Assembly: GCF_004216475.1 (NCBI RefSeq)
Contig: NZ_CP022303.1
Coordinates: forward strand, 744,001-808,000
DNA length: 64,000 nt
Source: Thalassococcus sp. S3
GTDB lineage: Bacteria > Pseudomonadota > Alphaproteobacteria > Rhodobacterales > Rhodobacteraceae
Reading direction: 5' to 3'
Positions 34,411 to 43,565 of this stretch are shown here, in pieces; the stretch's first letter is position 1; each line of letters opens with the position of its first letter. Made by a program: the position numbers and the translations under genes. The notes beneath the pieces are model-generated. The model had not been told where the DNA came from. It saw only the letters and a list, made by a program, of their open reading frames with translations, and made no database searches.

Positions 34411-35370
34411 TCAGGCGGCGGTGATCATCTCGGCCTGACGCACGATCACTTCGGCCTGTTTGATCGACGCGATATCCACCAGGCGCCCCTTGTAGACAGT
34501 GGCCCCTTCGCCGTTTGCCTTTGCCTGTTCCATCGCGTCGAGGATCTCGCGCGCCTCGGCAACGGCCTCTTCGGACGGCGTAAAGACCTCGTTTGACAGT
34601 GCAACCTGCTTGGGATGGATCGCCCATTTGCCCACCATGCCCAACGTTGCCGAACGGCGGGCTTGTGCGCGAAATCCTTCGTCATCGCTGAAATCGCCAA
34701 ACGGGCCGTCGACGGGCAGAACACCATGGGTCCGGCAGGCGGCAACGATCGCGGCTTGCGCCCAGTGCCAGGGATCTGACCAGTGTTTCTGGCCCTCATG
34801 CAACATGTAGTAATTTGCCTGCGTTCCACCGATACCAGTCGTCTGCATACCCATTGAAGCGGCGAAATCCGCGGCCCCAAGGCTCATCGCCTCAAGACGC
34901 GGGGATGCCGCTGCGATCTCCTCGACATGGGCGATGCCAGCGGCACTTTCGATGATAACCTCGAAGGCCAGCTTTTTCTGCCGACCCTTGGCCGCTTCCA
35001 CTGCCGAGACCAGCGCGTCGACCGCATAGATGTCCGCGGCACATCCCACCTTGGGGATCATGATCTGGTCCAGGCGTTCCGATGCCTGTTCAAGCAAATC
35101 CACAACGTCCCGATACCAATAGGGGCTGTCGAGGCTGTTGATCCGCACGGACAAGGTCTTTTTGCCCCAGTCGACGCCCTGAATAGCTTCGATGACATTG
35201 GCGCGGGCGCTATCCTTGTCTGACGGCGCCACCGAATCCTCAAGATCGAGATTGATCACATCCGCCGCGCTTGCCGCCATCTTCTCAAAGATCGCGGGAC
35301 GCGATCCGGGGCCGAAAAGCTGGCAGCGGTTGGGACGGGCAGGCGGGGTCGGCTGGATGCGAAAGCTCAT
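34411..35370 (-). CDS. mcl1: L-malyl-CoA/beta-methylmalyl-CoA lyase
   Basis: A 319-residue lyase of the HpcH/HpaI-CitE superfamily. It cleaves beta-methylmalyl-CoA to glyoxylate and propionyl-CoA and condenses or cleaves malyl-CoA, two steps of the ethylmalonyl-CoA pathway for acetate assimilation. The sequence closely follows Rhodobacter Mcl1: NRCQLFGPGSRPAIFEKMA at the N-terminus, INLDLEDSVAPSDK (Mg2+ site), FEVIIESAAGIAHVEEIAA, SLGAADFAASMGMQTTGIGG, and AIHPKQVALSNEVFTPSEE at the C-terminus. ATG 35370 is the family start. The open frame continues far upstream, but only across the opposite-strand dgcN gene. It is divergent from the D-glutamate cluster. Confidence 0.95.
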   Translation of the reverse strand: MSFRIQPTPPARPNRCQLFGPGSRPAIFEKMAASAADVINLDLEDSVAPSDKDSARANVIEAIQGVDWGKKTLSVRINSLDSPYWYRDVVDLLEQASERLDQIMIPKVGCAADIYAVDALVSAVEAAKGRQKKLAFEVIIESAAGIAHVEEIAAASPRLEAMSLGAADFAASMGMQTTGIGGTQANYYMLHEGQKHWSDPWHWAQAAIVAACRTHGVLPVDGPFGDFSDDEGFRAQARRSATLGMVGKWAIHPKQVALSNEVFTPSEEAVAEAREILDAMEQAKANGEGATVYKGRLVDIASIKQAEVIVRQAEMITAA

Positions 35371-35555
35371 ATGCAGCACCTTCTTGGGTAAGGAAATTGC
35401 GATTTTCTTCCTCGTGCAGGTATTAAATTGCGCGGGGCACTGCAAGCCGACTTTTGCATCTGCAGCATCTCGGTATAGGCGCTTCGATTGGTCCATCTGG
35501 GGCGGAAACAGCGCACGATTTTCGCGCAAATGTGCGGATGCTCGGGATAGAATTG

Positions 35556-35575
35556 CATACATTGCCATACATTGC
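35556..35575. repeat. Two tandem CATACATTGC copies in a divergent promoter
   Basis: CATACATTGC occurs twice back to back at 35556-35575 in the 273-bp gap between the divergent mcl1 and dgcN genes, 69 bases before the dgcN start. Direct repeats with 10-bp spacing lie on one face of the helix, so this may be a regulator site for dgcN. I see nothing else recognisable in the gap. Confidence 0.55.
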
Positions 35576-35643
35576 CTGAAAAAAGAGAGACTCTTTGTGT
35601 CGCCCTCCCTTAGCCTGAGCCGGATTTTGGGGAGATGCCGACA

Positions 35644-36645
35644 ATGATCCAGACACCGTACCTTCTCTTTCTGGGCGACGCGCCCGATCAGCTCGCCGCG
35701 AAGGTGGCACAAGGCATCCGCGACTGGCGGCCCGACAATGCGCTGGGCCAGTTCCGCCTGCCGGGCTGTGGTGCGGATGTCGGTTTGCCTGACATGACGC
35801 TGGAGGAGGCGAAGGCCGCTGGCGTGAAGACATTGGTGATCGGCGTGGCAAACCGGGGCGGCGTCATCTCGCACGGCTGGAAAACGGTGCTGATCGACGC
35901 GTTGCAGATGGGCTTCGATCTGGCCTCGGGCCTGCATAATCTGCTGCGGGACGAAGCCGATCTTGTGGCCGTGGCGGAAGCCAATGGACGTGCATTGCAC
36001 GATGTCCGTGTGCCGGAGGTCGAGTATCCGATCGCAAACGGCAAGAAACGCTCCGGGAAGCGGGTGCTGGCCGTGGGCACCGATTGCAGCGTGGGCAAGA
36101 TGTATACGGCGCTTGCCCTTGATAAATCCATGCGTGAGCGCGGGTTGAAGAGCACGTTTCGGGCGACCGGGCAGACGGGCATCCTGATCACCGGGGATGG
36201 CGTACCGCTTGATGCCGTGATCGCGGATTTCATGGCCGGGTCGGTGGAATATCTGACGCCGGATAACGACGATGATCACTGGGACATCATCGAGGGCCAG
36301 GGCAGTCTTTTCCACGTCTCATTCTCTGGCGTCACCATGGCGTTGATCCATGGCGGCCAACCGGACGCGCTGATCCTGAGCCACGAGCCGACGCGCGCGA
36401 CGATGCGTGGGCTGCCCGATTATACGTTGCCCTCGCTTGAAGCGCTGAGAGACATGGCGTTGCCGCTCGCGCATGTCGCCAATCCGGACTGCAAGATCAT
36501 CGGGATTTCGATAAACACACAGCACCTCGGCGAGGATGAGGCGATGGCCTATCTGGCGCAGACAGAGGAGCGGATGGGCCTGCCCACCATCGATCCGTTC
36601 CGGCAGGGTGCTTCGCGACTGGCCGAGGCGCTTGAGGCGATGTAA
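35644..36645 (+). CDS. dgcN: DUF1611 family N-acetyltransferase DgcN (D-glutamate catabolism)
   Basis: A 333-residue DUF1611 protein. It has an N-terminal Rossmann-like domain and a P-loop-like motif VGTDCSVGKMYTALAL at about residue 145, then ATGQTGI, EGQGSL and a LSHEPTR segment typical of DUF1611. Marine homologues named DgcN acetylate D-glutamate; that activity is from published family work, not shown here. ATG 35644 has GGGGAG nine bases upstream, better spaced than ATG 35635. It leads a dgcN-dgcA-dat cluster, which supports the name. Confidence 0.85.
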   Translation: MIQTPYLLFLGDAPDQLAAKVAQGIRDWRPDNALGQFRLPGCGADVGLPDMTLEEAKAAGVKTLVIGVANRGGVISHGWKTVLIDALQMGFDLASGLHNLLRDEADLVAVAEANGRALHDVRVPEVEYPIANGKKRSGKRVLAVGTDCSVGKMYTALALDKSMRERGLKSTFRATGQTGILITGDGVPLDAVIADFMAGSVEYLTPDNDDDHWDIIEGQGSLFHVSFSGVTMALIHGGQPDALILSHEPTRATMRGLPDYTLPSLEALRDMALPLAHVANPDCKIIGISINTQHLGEDEAMAYLAQTEERMGLPTIDPFRQGASRLAEALEAM

Positions 36646-36699
36646 GCAGACGCGTCGGCATTTGGCCGGCGCCAGCGTTGATGAATGAAGGAGCAGGTC

Positions 36700-37665
36700 A
36701 TGCACCTTGAGATCAGCCGGGACGTCTTTCCGCTGGCCCAGGCGTTTACCATTTCGCGCGGCTCACGCACCGAAGCCAAGGTGCTTACCGTTCGGGTCAC
36801 CGACGGAGCGCATAGCGGTTGGGGAGAATGCATGCCCTACGGTCGCTATGACGAGACGTTGGACAGCGTCGCGGCACAGATCGAAAGCCTGCCGGAGCAG
36901 TTTGACCGGATCGCCCTGCAAAACCTTCTGCCCGCCGGTGCGGCGCGCAACGCGGTGGACTGCGCTCTTTGGGATCTGGAATGCAAGCAGGCGGGCAAGC
37001 GCGCCTGGGATCTCGCGGGCCTGCCCGTTCCCGGGCCGGAGATCACCGCCTATACACTGTCGCTCGATACGCCTGACGCGATGAAGGCGCAGGCCGCCGT
37101 CAATGCACATCGTCCACTTCTCAAGATCAAGCTTGGCACGCCCGACGACATGCCCCGGCTGGAGGCTGTCAGGGCTGGAGCGCCGGACGCAAAGATCGTC
37201 ATTGACGCGAACGAAGGGTGGACCGCCGAGGTCTATTCGGATCTGGCGCCGCATCTGGTCAAGTTGAGGGTCGCACTGGTCGAACAGCCCTTGCCCGCCG
37301 GGGACGACGACGCACTTTTAGGATTGGAACGCCCGGTTCCCATCTGTGCGGATGAAAGCGCGCACGACCGCGCGACATTGCCTGCGCTGAAAGGCAAGTA
37401 CGACATGGTCAATATCAAGCTCGACAAGACCGGCGGTCTGACCGAGGCGCTGGCGATGCGTGAGGCTGCGCGCGCCGAAGGCTACGCGATATTCGTGGGC
37501 TGCATGGTTGCGTCCTCCCTGGCCATGGCGCCCGCGACCCTGCTGGCGCAGGGTGCGGCGGTGACGGATCTTGACGGACCTCTGCTTCTGGCCGAAGACC
37601 GCCCGTACCCGCTGCGATTTGACGAAAAGGGGGTACACCCGCCGGACGCGGCGCTCTGGGGATAG
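36700..37665 (+). CDS. dgcA: N-acetyl-D-glutamate racemase DgcA (enolase superfamily)
   Basis: A 321-residue member of the mandelate racemase/muconate lactonizing enolase superfamily. The barrel signature is complete: LKIKLG (Lys base), IDANEGW (first Mg2+ Asp), EQPLP (Glu), CADES (Asp) and NIKLDKTGG (second Lys). Such proteins are often called dipeptide epimerases, but next to DgcN the expected role is racemising N-acetyl-D-glutamate to N-acetyl-L-glutamate. ATG 36700 has GAAGGAG upstream; ATG 36685 is less well placed. The next gene begins nine bases after the stop. Confidence 0.87.
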   Translation: MHLEISRDVFPLAQAFTISRGSRTEAKVLTVRVTDGAHSGWGECMPYGRYDETLDSVAAQIESLPEQFDRIALQNLLPAGAARNAVDCALWDLECKQAGKRAWDLAGLPVPGPEITAYTLSLDTPDAMKAQAAVNAHRPLLKIKLGTPDDMPRLEAVRAGAPDAKIVIDANEGWTAEVYSDLAPHLVKLRVALVEQPLPAGDDDALLGLERPVPICADESAHDRATLPALKGKYDMVNIKLDKTGGLTEALAMREAARAEGYAIFVGCMVASSLAMAPATLLAQGAAVTDLDGPLLLAEDRPYPLRFDEKGVHPPDAALWG

Positions 37666-37674
37666 GAGAACGAG

Positions 37675-38535
37675 ATGCGCACAGTTTATGTGAACGGAGA
37701 GTACCTGCCTGAGGACGAGGCCAAAGTGTCGATCTTTGACCGAGGCTTTCTGATGGCCGACGGTGTCTATGAAGTGACAAGCGTTCTGGATGGCAAGCTG
37801 GTGGATTTCGACGGACATGCCGTCCGGTTGGAGCGCAGCCTGGGCGAACTGGACATGGCGGCGCCGGTCACCAAGGATGAGCTTTTGGAGATCCACCGGG
37901 AACTGGTAAAGCTGAATGAAATAGAAGAGGGGATGATCTATCTGCAGATCACCCGCGGCGCACCACAGGACCGGGACTTCGTCTTTCCAGATCCCGAGAC
38001 GACGGCGCCGACCATCGTTCTTTTCACGCAAAACAAGCCCGGCCTTGCCGACAATCCGGCGGCGAAAAAGGGCATGAAGGTCATCTCGATCGAAGACATC
38101 CGCTGGGGCCGTCGTGATATCAAGACGGTTCAGCTTCTCTATCCCTCGATGGGCAAGATGATGGCGAAAAAGGCGGGTGCGGATGACGCATGGATGATCC
38201 AGGACGGCTTTGTGACTGAGGGTACGTCCAACAACGCCTATATCGTCAAAGGCGGTAAGATCATCACGCGACCCAGATCCAATGACATCCTTCACGGCAT
38301 CACCCGGGCCGCGGTTCTTCGGTTCGCCGAAGAGGCCCAGATGGAAGTGGAAGAGCGCAACTTCACGATTGAAGAAGCCAAGGATGCGGATGAGGCCTTC
38401 ATCACGTCGGCCTCCACCTTCGTGATGCCCGTGGTCGAGATTGACGGAGTGGCCCTTGGGGACGGGATGCCGGGCCGGGTTGCGCCGCGCCTGCGGGAAA
38501 TCTATCTCGACGAAAGCCGCAAAGCTGCCATCTGA
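37675..38535 (+). CDS. dat: D-amino-acid transaminase
   Basis: A 286-residue fold-type IV PLP aminotransferase that swaps amino groups between D-amino acids and 2-oxo acids. It starts MRTVYVNGEYLPEDEAKVSI followed by DRGFLMADGVYEV. The PLP lysine lies in RRDIKTVQLLYP, and the phosphate-binding EGTSNNAYIV and TSASTFVMPV segments follow. The absence of branched-chain-specific features and the VYEV motif point to D-alanine/D-glutamate specificity. It closes the dgcN-dgcA-dat cluster and would produce D-glutamate from other D-amino acids plus 2-oxoglutarate. Confidence 0.92.
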   Translation: MRTVYVNGEYLPEDEAKVSIFDRGFLMADGVYEVTSVLDGKLVDFDGHAVRLERSLGELDMAAPVTKDELLEIHRELVKLNEIEEGMIYLQITRGAPQDRDFVFPDPETTAPTIVLFTQNKPGLADNPAAKKGMKVISIEDIRWGRRDIKTVQLLYPSMGKMMAKKAGADDAWMIQDGFVTEGTSNNAYIVKGGKIITRPRSNDILHGITRAAVLRFAEEAQMEVEERNFTIEEAKDADEAFITSASTFVMPVVEIDGVALGDGMPGRVAPRLREIYLDESRKAAI

Positions 38536-38588
38536 TGCCAATCACGGGCTTGCGAAGCCGGGGCGGAGCCTATAAATCCCGCCGGCAT

Positions 38589-38664
<76 letters not shown>

Positions 38665-38707
38665 GCCCTTTCAGCGCGCCTCAAGACGCCTGCATCTGAC
38701 ATCATGG

Positions 38708-40132
38708 TCAGGAGCGGTTGCGCACCAACCCGACCATGGCCAACAAACCGGCCGCTGCAAATGGAAGGCAGGCGATGAAGACATGGTGCGCGACCTGCCG
38801 CGCGTCATCGGGGCTTTGCATCGCCAATAGGCCAGAGGCATTTGCAACCACGCCGATATAGGCCGCGCCAAGCGCGTAGCCCAAGCGCTGGATGGTCGGG
38901 ATCGCGGCTGAAACCCGCTCCACCTCCGTTTTGTCGGCCAGGGTGGTTGTCCGCCTTAGGATGAACGTCCAGGCAATACCGAAACCGCCCCCCTCCAACG
39001 CTGCAACAGCCGCAATCAGCCAGATCGGCCCTTTTGGGACCGCATAGGGAAATCCGAGGATGCTGAGCGCGACGATGAATATGCCCAGACTGATCATGTG
39101 GCGGTCGAACCGCTCGGGCAAGCCGCTGACCAGAACGGCAGTGATGGTCCAGCCGATGGAAGAGCAGGCGATGATGTAACCCGCTGTCAGGGCCGATGCG
39201 CCATGAACCGCGGTGATCAGCAATGGGCCGAACGCGGTGATCGCGATCGTCGCCACCGACAGGCACAAGATCATCACCAGCGCGGCCCCGGTCGGGCGCC
39301 GGATGTCGAGGGGCCGCAGGGGCAAAAGACGATCCTTCCGCGCCCGCGCATCCAACCAAAGGAAAAGCGCAAGTCCCGCCAGACCCAAGGCGATCAAAAG
39401 ACCCGTACGCAGGATTTCAACCTTTACCCCGGCAGAAGCCACGAGCAGGATCGCCACGCTGAGCAGGAGAAGACGCCTGATCGGAAATGTCGTGCTCTGG
39501 TCGGATCGGGACGCGCCGGAGGGTTCCCTGCGCAGGTATATCCAAAGCGAAAGGGCAAATGCCTGAAGCGCGAAAAACCCAAAACCCCAGCGCCAGGTCG
39601 CGAATTCCACGAAGGCGCCTCCGATCAGCGGACCAAGGAATGCCGAAACACCCCAGAGCGTTGAGATCGCGGCCATCGCGCGTGCCGTTTAGCGGCGTGG
39701 AAAGAGGACGCTGACGGCGACAAACCCCATGGCAACCAAGCCGCCGCCCCCAAGGCCCTGCAAAAGACGCCCGGTCAGAACGACAGGCATGGTCGGACCA
39801 ACCGCGCTGAGCAGGCAACCGGTGCCGAAAAGGGCGGCAGCCAGGCTCATCGGGCGGCGCAAGCCATAGCGGATCGTCAGAAGCGCGCTGGTCGTTCCCG
39901 CGAGAATGGAGCCGATTTCGTAAAGAGAGACCGACCACCCAACAAGCGAGACGCCCCCGATCTCGGCCACAATCGACGGCAGCATGGTCGCCACGATCAA
40001 GCTGTCCGCTGCATGCAACCAGACTGCAAGGCAGACCAGAGCCAGCGCGCCGACATGAGAGCTTTGGAAAAACTCCCGCCAGGATACGAATGCATCCGCG
40101 TCTTGCTCACGTGTTGGGTTGATATCGGCCAT
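38708..40132 (-). pseudogene. MFS transporter interrupted by an in-frame stop
   Basis: A 14-helix-type or DHA-type MFS exporter gene of about 474 codons in one frame, broken by a TAA at 39691-39689. The first 147 codons give helices 1-4 with the loop IRYGLRRPMSLAAAL and the GRLLQGLGGGGLVAMG motif of MFS helix 4-5, ending SVLFPRR. Immediately after the stop the frame resumes with TARAMAAISTLWGVSAFLGPLIGG, the normal next segment of this family. A restart codon ATG 39676 lies only 12 bases after the stop. So this is a nonsense change, not a frameshift; CAA to TAA would explain it. Two reinitiated halves could conceivably assemble, but loss of function is more likely. Confidence 0.8.
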
Positions 40133-40293
40133 CTCATTCTCCTGCTGCCGATATCGCTGCTACGACCTGAAGGTGGGTTCAGGTCAAGCCGTTTTATTCT
40201 CTGTCCCATTGCCGATAGGCATTGTGAGGCTGCAAGATGGACTGTCCGAAGCGACATGAAACGGCGGCTGTCCGGTGCAACACCCGTGCCGTG

Positions 40294-41322
40294 TCAGTCG
40301 AACGTGCCGGCCACCCGACCCAGCAGCATGAAAGCGCGCGCGGTGCGCGTTTCGCCAAGGGCCGCGATCTCGGCATCGCTGGCGGCCGGCTCGAAATCCG
40401 CAAATGTCTTGTCGAAGAGCCGGAGGAAGTGATGTGCCGCGTCCCGAAAAATGGGGTCTTGCTTCATCCTGCCGGAGGTCAATGCAAGCGACGAGCGATC
40501 ACGAATGCCGCCAAGTGCTGCCACCGCGCGGCCCCGTGCCCCGCCCGCAAATTGCCGCCAGACCTCTGGCCGTGCTTTGTCCGGGCGCAGGTCGTCCATG
40601 TAGATGCCGTCTTGGCTGAGCAGTGTCAGCACGTCCTGGGCGGCCTGGATCAGCTGTGCGGCCCGGCGATCCTTGAGCGCCCGGCGCAATGCGGCAAAGC
40701 CCTGTTCGTCTTCCGCGGTCTCCGGGAAGTTGAGCGCCCGCACGAAGTCTTCGTTCGGCAGGGGGGGCGCAAGATCCTCGGCCGGCGTGCCAAGCGCGAA
40801 GGAGGCCTGATCGTCCGCTGTATCAGGCTGTGGCGCCGCTGTGGGTGCTGGGCGTGGAGTGTCAGAGCGTGAGGTCGAAAACGTCGCCAGCGCCGTTTCG
40901 GTCTTCTTGGCCGTCTCGGCAATCTCATCGAGTTTTCGCGTCACCGACGGTTCGTTTATGATTGCCCCGCGCTGCTGCTGTGCAACATAGCTTTGACGGA
41001 TCGCGTCGATTGCCGCCTGAAGCCGCTGGCTTTCTTCCCGCATCACACGGCTGGAGCGCGCGGCAGTGGCGGCCACCCAGATCATCGCAACAGGCATGAA
41101 GACAGCCATGAGCGTGACAAGGAACCTTATGCCGTCAAATCCGCTTGATGCATCGGACGGCAGGACGAGAAAGAAGATCACTGCCCCCAGCAGCCAGATA
41201 AAGCTGAGGGCGAGCGCTGCGATCTCGATCCCCGTGATCGCCTCCCGTTTGGGCTTGTCATAGATCCCAAGCGGGGTCGGGCGCACCGGCTCTGGTGGCT
41301 CGGGACTGTGTTGGTCGGACAT
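40294..41322 (-). CDS. Two-helix membrane protein with coiled coil, unknown
   Basis: A 342-residue protein. After a proline-rich N-terminus it has two adjacent membrane helices (about residues 35-57 and 67-88), a coiled-coil-like stretch (about 95-150, EESQRLQAAIDAIRQSYVAQ), a low-complexity linker rich in Pro, Thr and Ala, and an alpha-helical soluble C-terminal half. I do not recognise a named family. ATG 41322 follows CGGAG. It begins 11 bases after the greA stop and is probably co-transcribed with it. Confidence 0.7.
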   Translation of the reverse strand: MSDQHSPEPPEPVRPTPLGIYDKPKREAITGIEIAALALSFIWLLGAVIFFLVLPSDASSGFDGIRFLVTLMAVFMPVAMIWVAATAARSSRVMREESQRLQAAIDAIRQSYVAQQQRGAIINEPSVTRKLDEIAETAKKTETALATFSTSRSDTPRPAPTAAPQPDTADDQASFALGTPAEDLAPPLPNEDFVRALNFPETAEDEQGFAALRRALKDRRAAQLIQAAQDVLTLLSQDGIYMDDLRPDKARPEVWRQFAGGARGRAVAALGGIRDRSSLALTSGRMKQDPIFRDAAHHFLRLFDKTFADFEPAASDAEIAALGETRTARAFMLLGRVAGTFD

Positions 41323-41333
41323 AGCGCGCTCCG

Positions 41334-41804
41334 TCAAGCGTAGCTGATGCTCAAGACCTCATAGGACTTGTCACCGCCCGGGGTCCGCACCTCGACGCTG
41401 TCGCCTTCCTCCTTGCCGATCAGGGCCCGTGCGATGGGGGATCTGACGTTCAGAAGGCCAGCTTCGACATTCGCCTCATGCTCGCCCACGATCTGCCAGG
41501 TTTTTTCTTCGTCGGTGTCTTCGTCCACCAAGGTGACGGTCGCGCCAAACTTGATCGCACCGGACAATTTGGAAGGGTCGATGACATCGGCGAGGCTCAA
41601 TACCCCTTCAAGCTCCTTGATGCGTCCTTCGATGAAGGATTGCTTCTCGCGGGCCGAGTGATATTCGGCGTTTTCCGACAGATCGCCATGCTCACGCGCC
41701 TCGGCGATTGCCTTTATGATCGCGGGGCGTTCGACGGTTTTGAGCGTTTTCAGTTCGGCTTCGAGTGTGGTGAAGCCGGCCGGTGTCATCGGGATTTTGT
41801 CCAT
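41334..41804 (-). CDS. greA: Transcription elongation factor GreA
   Basis: A 156-residue transcript-cleavage factor that rescues backtracked RNA polymerase. It starts [22 protein letters not shown]; the coiled-coil tip has [16 protein letters not shown], with the acidic residues (D, E) that position Mg2+ in the polymerase active site; the C-terminal FKBP-like domain is complete to [13 protein letters not shown] 41804 is the family start. A long open frame upstream is not part of the protein. Confidence 0.97.
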   Translation of the reverse strand: MDKIPMTPAGFTTLEAELKTLKTVERPAIIKAIAEAREHGDLSENAEYHSAREKQSFIEGRIKELEGVLSLADVIDPSKLSGAIKFGATVTLVDEDTDEEKTWQIVGEHEANVEAGLLNVRSPIARALIGKEEGDSVEVRTPGGDKSYEVLSISYA

Positions 41805-41830
41805 CTGCGTTCTGGCCCTGACAAAGTGGC

Positions 41831-41861
41831 AAAGGCCACGGGGTAGGCCCCCGTGACCTTT
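41831..41861 (-). promoter_or_regulatory. Hairpin in the greA leader
   Basis: In the minus reading, AAAGGTCACGGGG and CCCCGTGGCCTTT can pair around a 5-base loop, 27 bases before the greA start. The stem is 13 bp with one G-U. No T-run follows, so it is a leader structure rather than a clear terminator. E. coli greA also has a leader that ends in a terminator (GraL), but homology is not implied. Confidence 0.5.
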
Positions 41862-42099
41862 CGTTTGGTTGGTCTTTACCTGACCCAATTGGCCGCGCGA
41901 ATGCAAGAGGATTGAGAGAACGCGCGCCCTTTGTCCTATCCGACGCCCGCCACCCGGCGGTCCCCGCCAAACGGGTCGCGAAGGGGGGTGATATTTTTGC
42001 AAGGGTTTGCGTGCGGGACGCTGGGGTCGTGATTTGATTGACAACTTAACGATGTCCACATCCACATAACGACGAAGCGCGCCGGTAAGAGGATAAGAT

Positions 42100-42900
42100 A
42101 TGTCTGAACCGAAGCGCGTGCAGCAAGCACAGCTTGTGCACGAGGGGAGAGCGACCGGAGCGCTCAAATTTGATATCGAAAAGGCAAAACGCGTCGCCCA
42201 GGCCATGATCGCCGATGGAGACCGCGTGACCGACAGAAATCGGCTTCTCGGCCATATTCGGGAGTTTGGCCTCGCGCGAAATCCCTGGCTGGGCCTGTCT
42301 CACTATCAGGATTGGAACAATGCATCCGTTCTTGGATTGCAGCAGATCCCGACCGAGTTTGCTGATTTCCTGCTTTATTGTGTCCGTTATCGGCCCGCGA
42401 GCATGGCTGAAATCGGTGTCTTTACCGGCGGATCCTGCTTGATCGCGGCCAGCTTTTTCAAAGCATTGAATGCTGATTTTCGCTATGTCGGTATTGATCT
42501 AGAAGCCGGTGTTCTTTTGCCGGACGACGTGTTGGAACTGCTTGGGGTCGAGCTAAGGATACCCGCCACCTCTGAGGATCTGATCGGAGAGACATTCGAT
42601 ATCGTCTTCATCGATGGTGATCACAGTTACCATTGGGCGAAGAACGACTTCATCGGTCTTGGCAGCCACGCGCGGTTCGTTTGCGGCTTTCACGACATCA
42701 ATTCACGGGAGTATCGACAAGCGGGCGGTGGTGTTTTCAAGTACTGGCGGCAATTGCGTCAATCGCTGTCTCGCGACGTGCCGATGTATGAAATCAGTCA
42801 CGCGCCACTGAATTGCGGTGTGGAACAGGACGGCGACTGGATGGGGATCGGTGTCGTCGATTTCGGCATGGTGCGCCAGACGCCGCCGCGTGTCGCGTAG
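42100..42900 (+). CDS. Class I SAM-dependent methyltransferase-like protein
   Basis: A 266-residue protein with a Rossmann-like methyltransferase core: motif I region [19 protein letters not shown] (about residues 105-123), a later acidic YVGIDLEA and the [18 protein letters not shown] segment, which resembles the Methyltransf_24/CmcI-like group. ATG 42100 has AAGAGGAT upstream. It stands alone between greA (divergent) and the VOC gene (convergent). Substrate unknown; sugar or secondary-metabolite O-methyltransferases share this pattern. Confidence 0.75.
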   Translation: MSEPKRVQQAQLVHEGRATGALKFDIEKAKRVAQAMIADGDRVTDRNRLLGHIREFGLARNPWLGLSHYQDWNNASVLGLQQIPTEFADFLLYCVRYRPASMAEIGVFTGGSCLIAASFFKALNADFRYVGIDLEAGVLLPDDVLELLGVELRIPATSEDLIGETFDIVFIDGDHSYHWAKNDFIGLGSHARFVCGFHDINSREYRQAGGGVFKYWRQLRQSLSRDVPMYEISHAPLNCGVEQDGDWMGIGVVDFGMVRQTPPRVA

Positions 42901-42945
42901 TGGACCGGCTTTGAATATCACGTGATCTGGGCTGCTTATGCCAAG

Positions 42946-42980
42946 GTCCGGGGGCATGGCCGTCGCACATGTCCCCGGAC
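42946..42980. terminator. Hairpin between convergent methyltransferase and VOC genes
   Basis: GTCCGGGG (42946-42953) and CCCCGGAC (42973-42980) pair perfectly around a 19-base loop. The site lies in a 196-bp gap that also holds a short palindrome ATCACGTGAT (42917-42926). No T-run, so this is a possible bidirectional terminator of moderate strength. Confidence 0.45.
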
Positions 42981-43096
42981 TTCCCCTTCAGGCATTTCGA
43001 TATCGGGAACGGCCCGTCGAGAACATCTATCTCCACACTGATGCGATGTGACCCGGGGCCGGGCATTTGGCATGGTCTTTCATAACCCTTTTTTCA

Positions 43097-43477
43097 TCAA
43101 TCGTATTGGACGACTTCGTATTCGATGCCATCCGCGTCGTGGAAGTAAAAGCGTCGGCCCGGCTCGTAGTCTCCATGATTTCCAGCGGTAAAACCCACAT
43201 TTTTCACTCTCTCTTCCATCTGTTCGATATCGTCGACAACCACGGCGATGTGATTGAGCCCGCCCAGGGTTTCGTAATTGTCATCCTTGGGCGGGTTTGG
43301 TTTGCCCGGCGTGAAAAGGGCCAGATACTGTGTGTCGGTGCCGACATGGACCGTGCGCCCGGTTTGCATGGCTGTCCCGGACCAGCGGATATGCCAGCCG
43401 AACAGATCACACATCCACTTGGCGGTGGCATCCGGATCGGACACGGTGAGGTTCGTGTGTTCAAGCATTGCTGTCAT
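43097..43477 (-). CDS. VOC family protein (glyoxalase/dioxygenase fold)
   Basis: A 126-residue protein with two beta-alpha-beta-beta-beta repeats. It starts MLEHTNLTVSDPDATAKW, with the first metal-ligand His; the second half begins GGLNHIAVVVDD and ends GRRFYFHDADGIEYEVVQYD, with the C-terminal Glu ligand. This is a complete metal-binding VOC site. The family includes lactoylglutathione lyase, fosfomycin or bleomycin resistance proteins and dioxygenases. Its promoter carries a SoxR-type box and faces soxR, so it is likely part of a redox-stress response, perhaps detoxifying reactive carbonyls or quinones. Confidence 0.85.
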   Translation of the reverse strand: MTAMLEHTNLTVSDPDATAKWMCDLFGWHIRWSGTAMQTGRTVHVGTDTQYLALFTPGKPNPPKDDNYETLGGLNHIAVVVDDIEQMEERVKNVGFTAGNHGDYEPGRRFYFHDADGIEYEVVQYD

Positions 43478-43511
43478 GCAGACTTCCCTTCATTGACGAA
43501 AACATGATCCT

Positions 43512-43542
43512 ATCGTAATTTCTCAACCTAACTTTAGGTCAA
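43512..43542 (-). promoter_or_regulatory. SoxR-type promoter with 19-bp spacer driving the VOC gene
   Basis: Read on the minus strand, a -35 TTGACC (43542-43537) and a -10 TACGAT (43517-43512) are 19 bases apart, the over-long spacing typical of MerR-family-activated promoters. The spacer and -35 region contain the inverted repeat ACCTAA-CT-TTAGGT (43526-43539 on the plus strand), the place where SoxR binds. The transcript would begin just upstream of the VOC gene at 43477. Confidence 0.75.
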
Positions 43543-43565
43543 GGATTTTTGGAAGGACTGAATTC

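Noticed and set aside
35371..36315. Long N-terminal extension of the malyl-CoA lyase frame across dgcN
   Set aside because: The lyase family starts at MSFRIQ (ATG 35370), and the extension is antisense to dgcN, which has clear motifs.
39676..39691. Frameshift in the MFS gene
   Set aside because: Both halves are in the same frame; a single nonsense codon explains the break.
42917..42926. ATCACGTGAT palindrome as a regulator site
   Set aside because: It is a single 10-bp palindrome between the ends of two convergent genes, where an operator is unlikely; too short to call.
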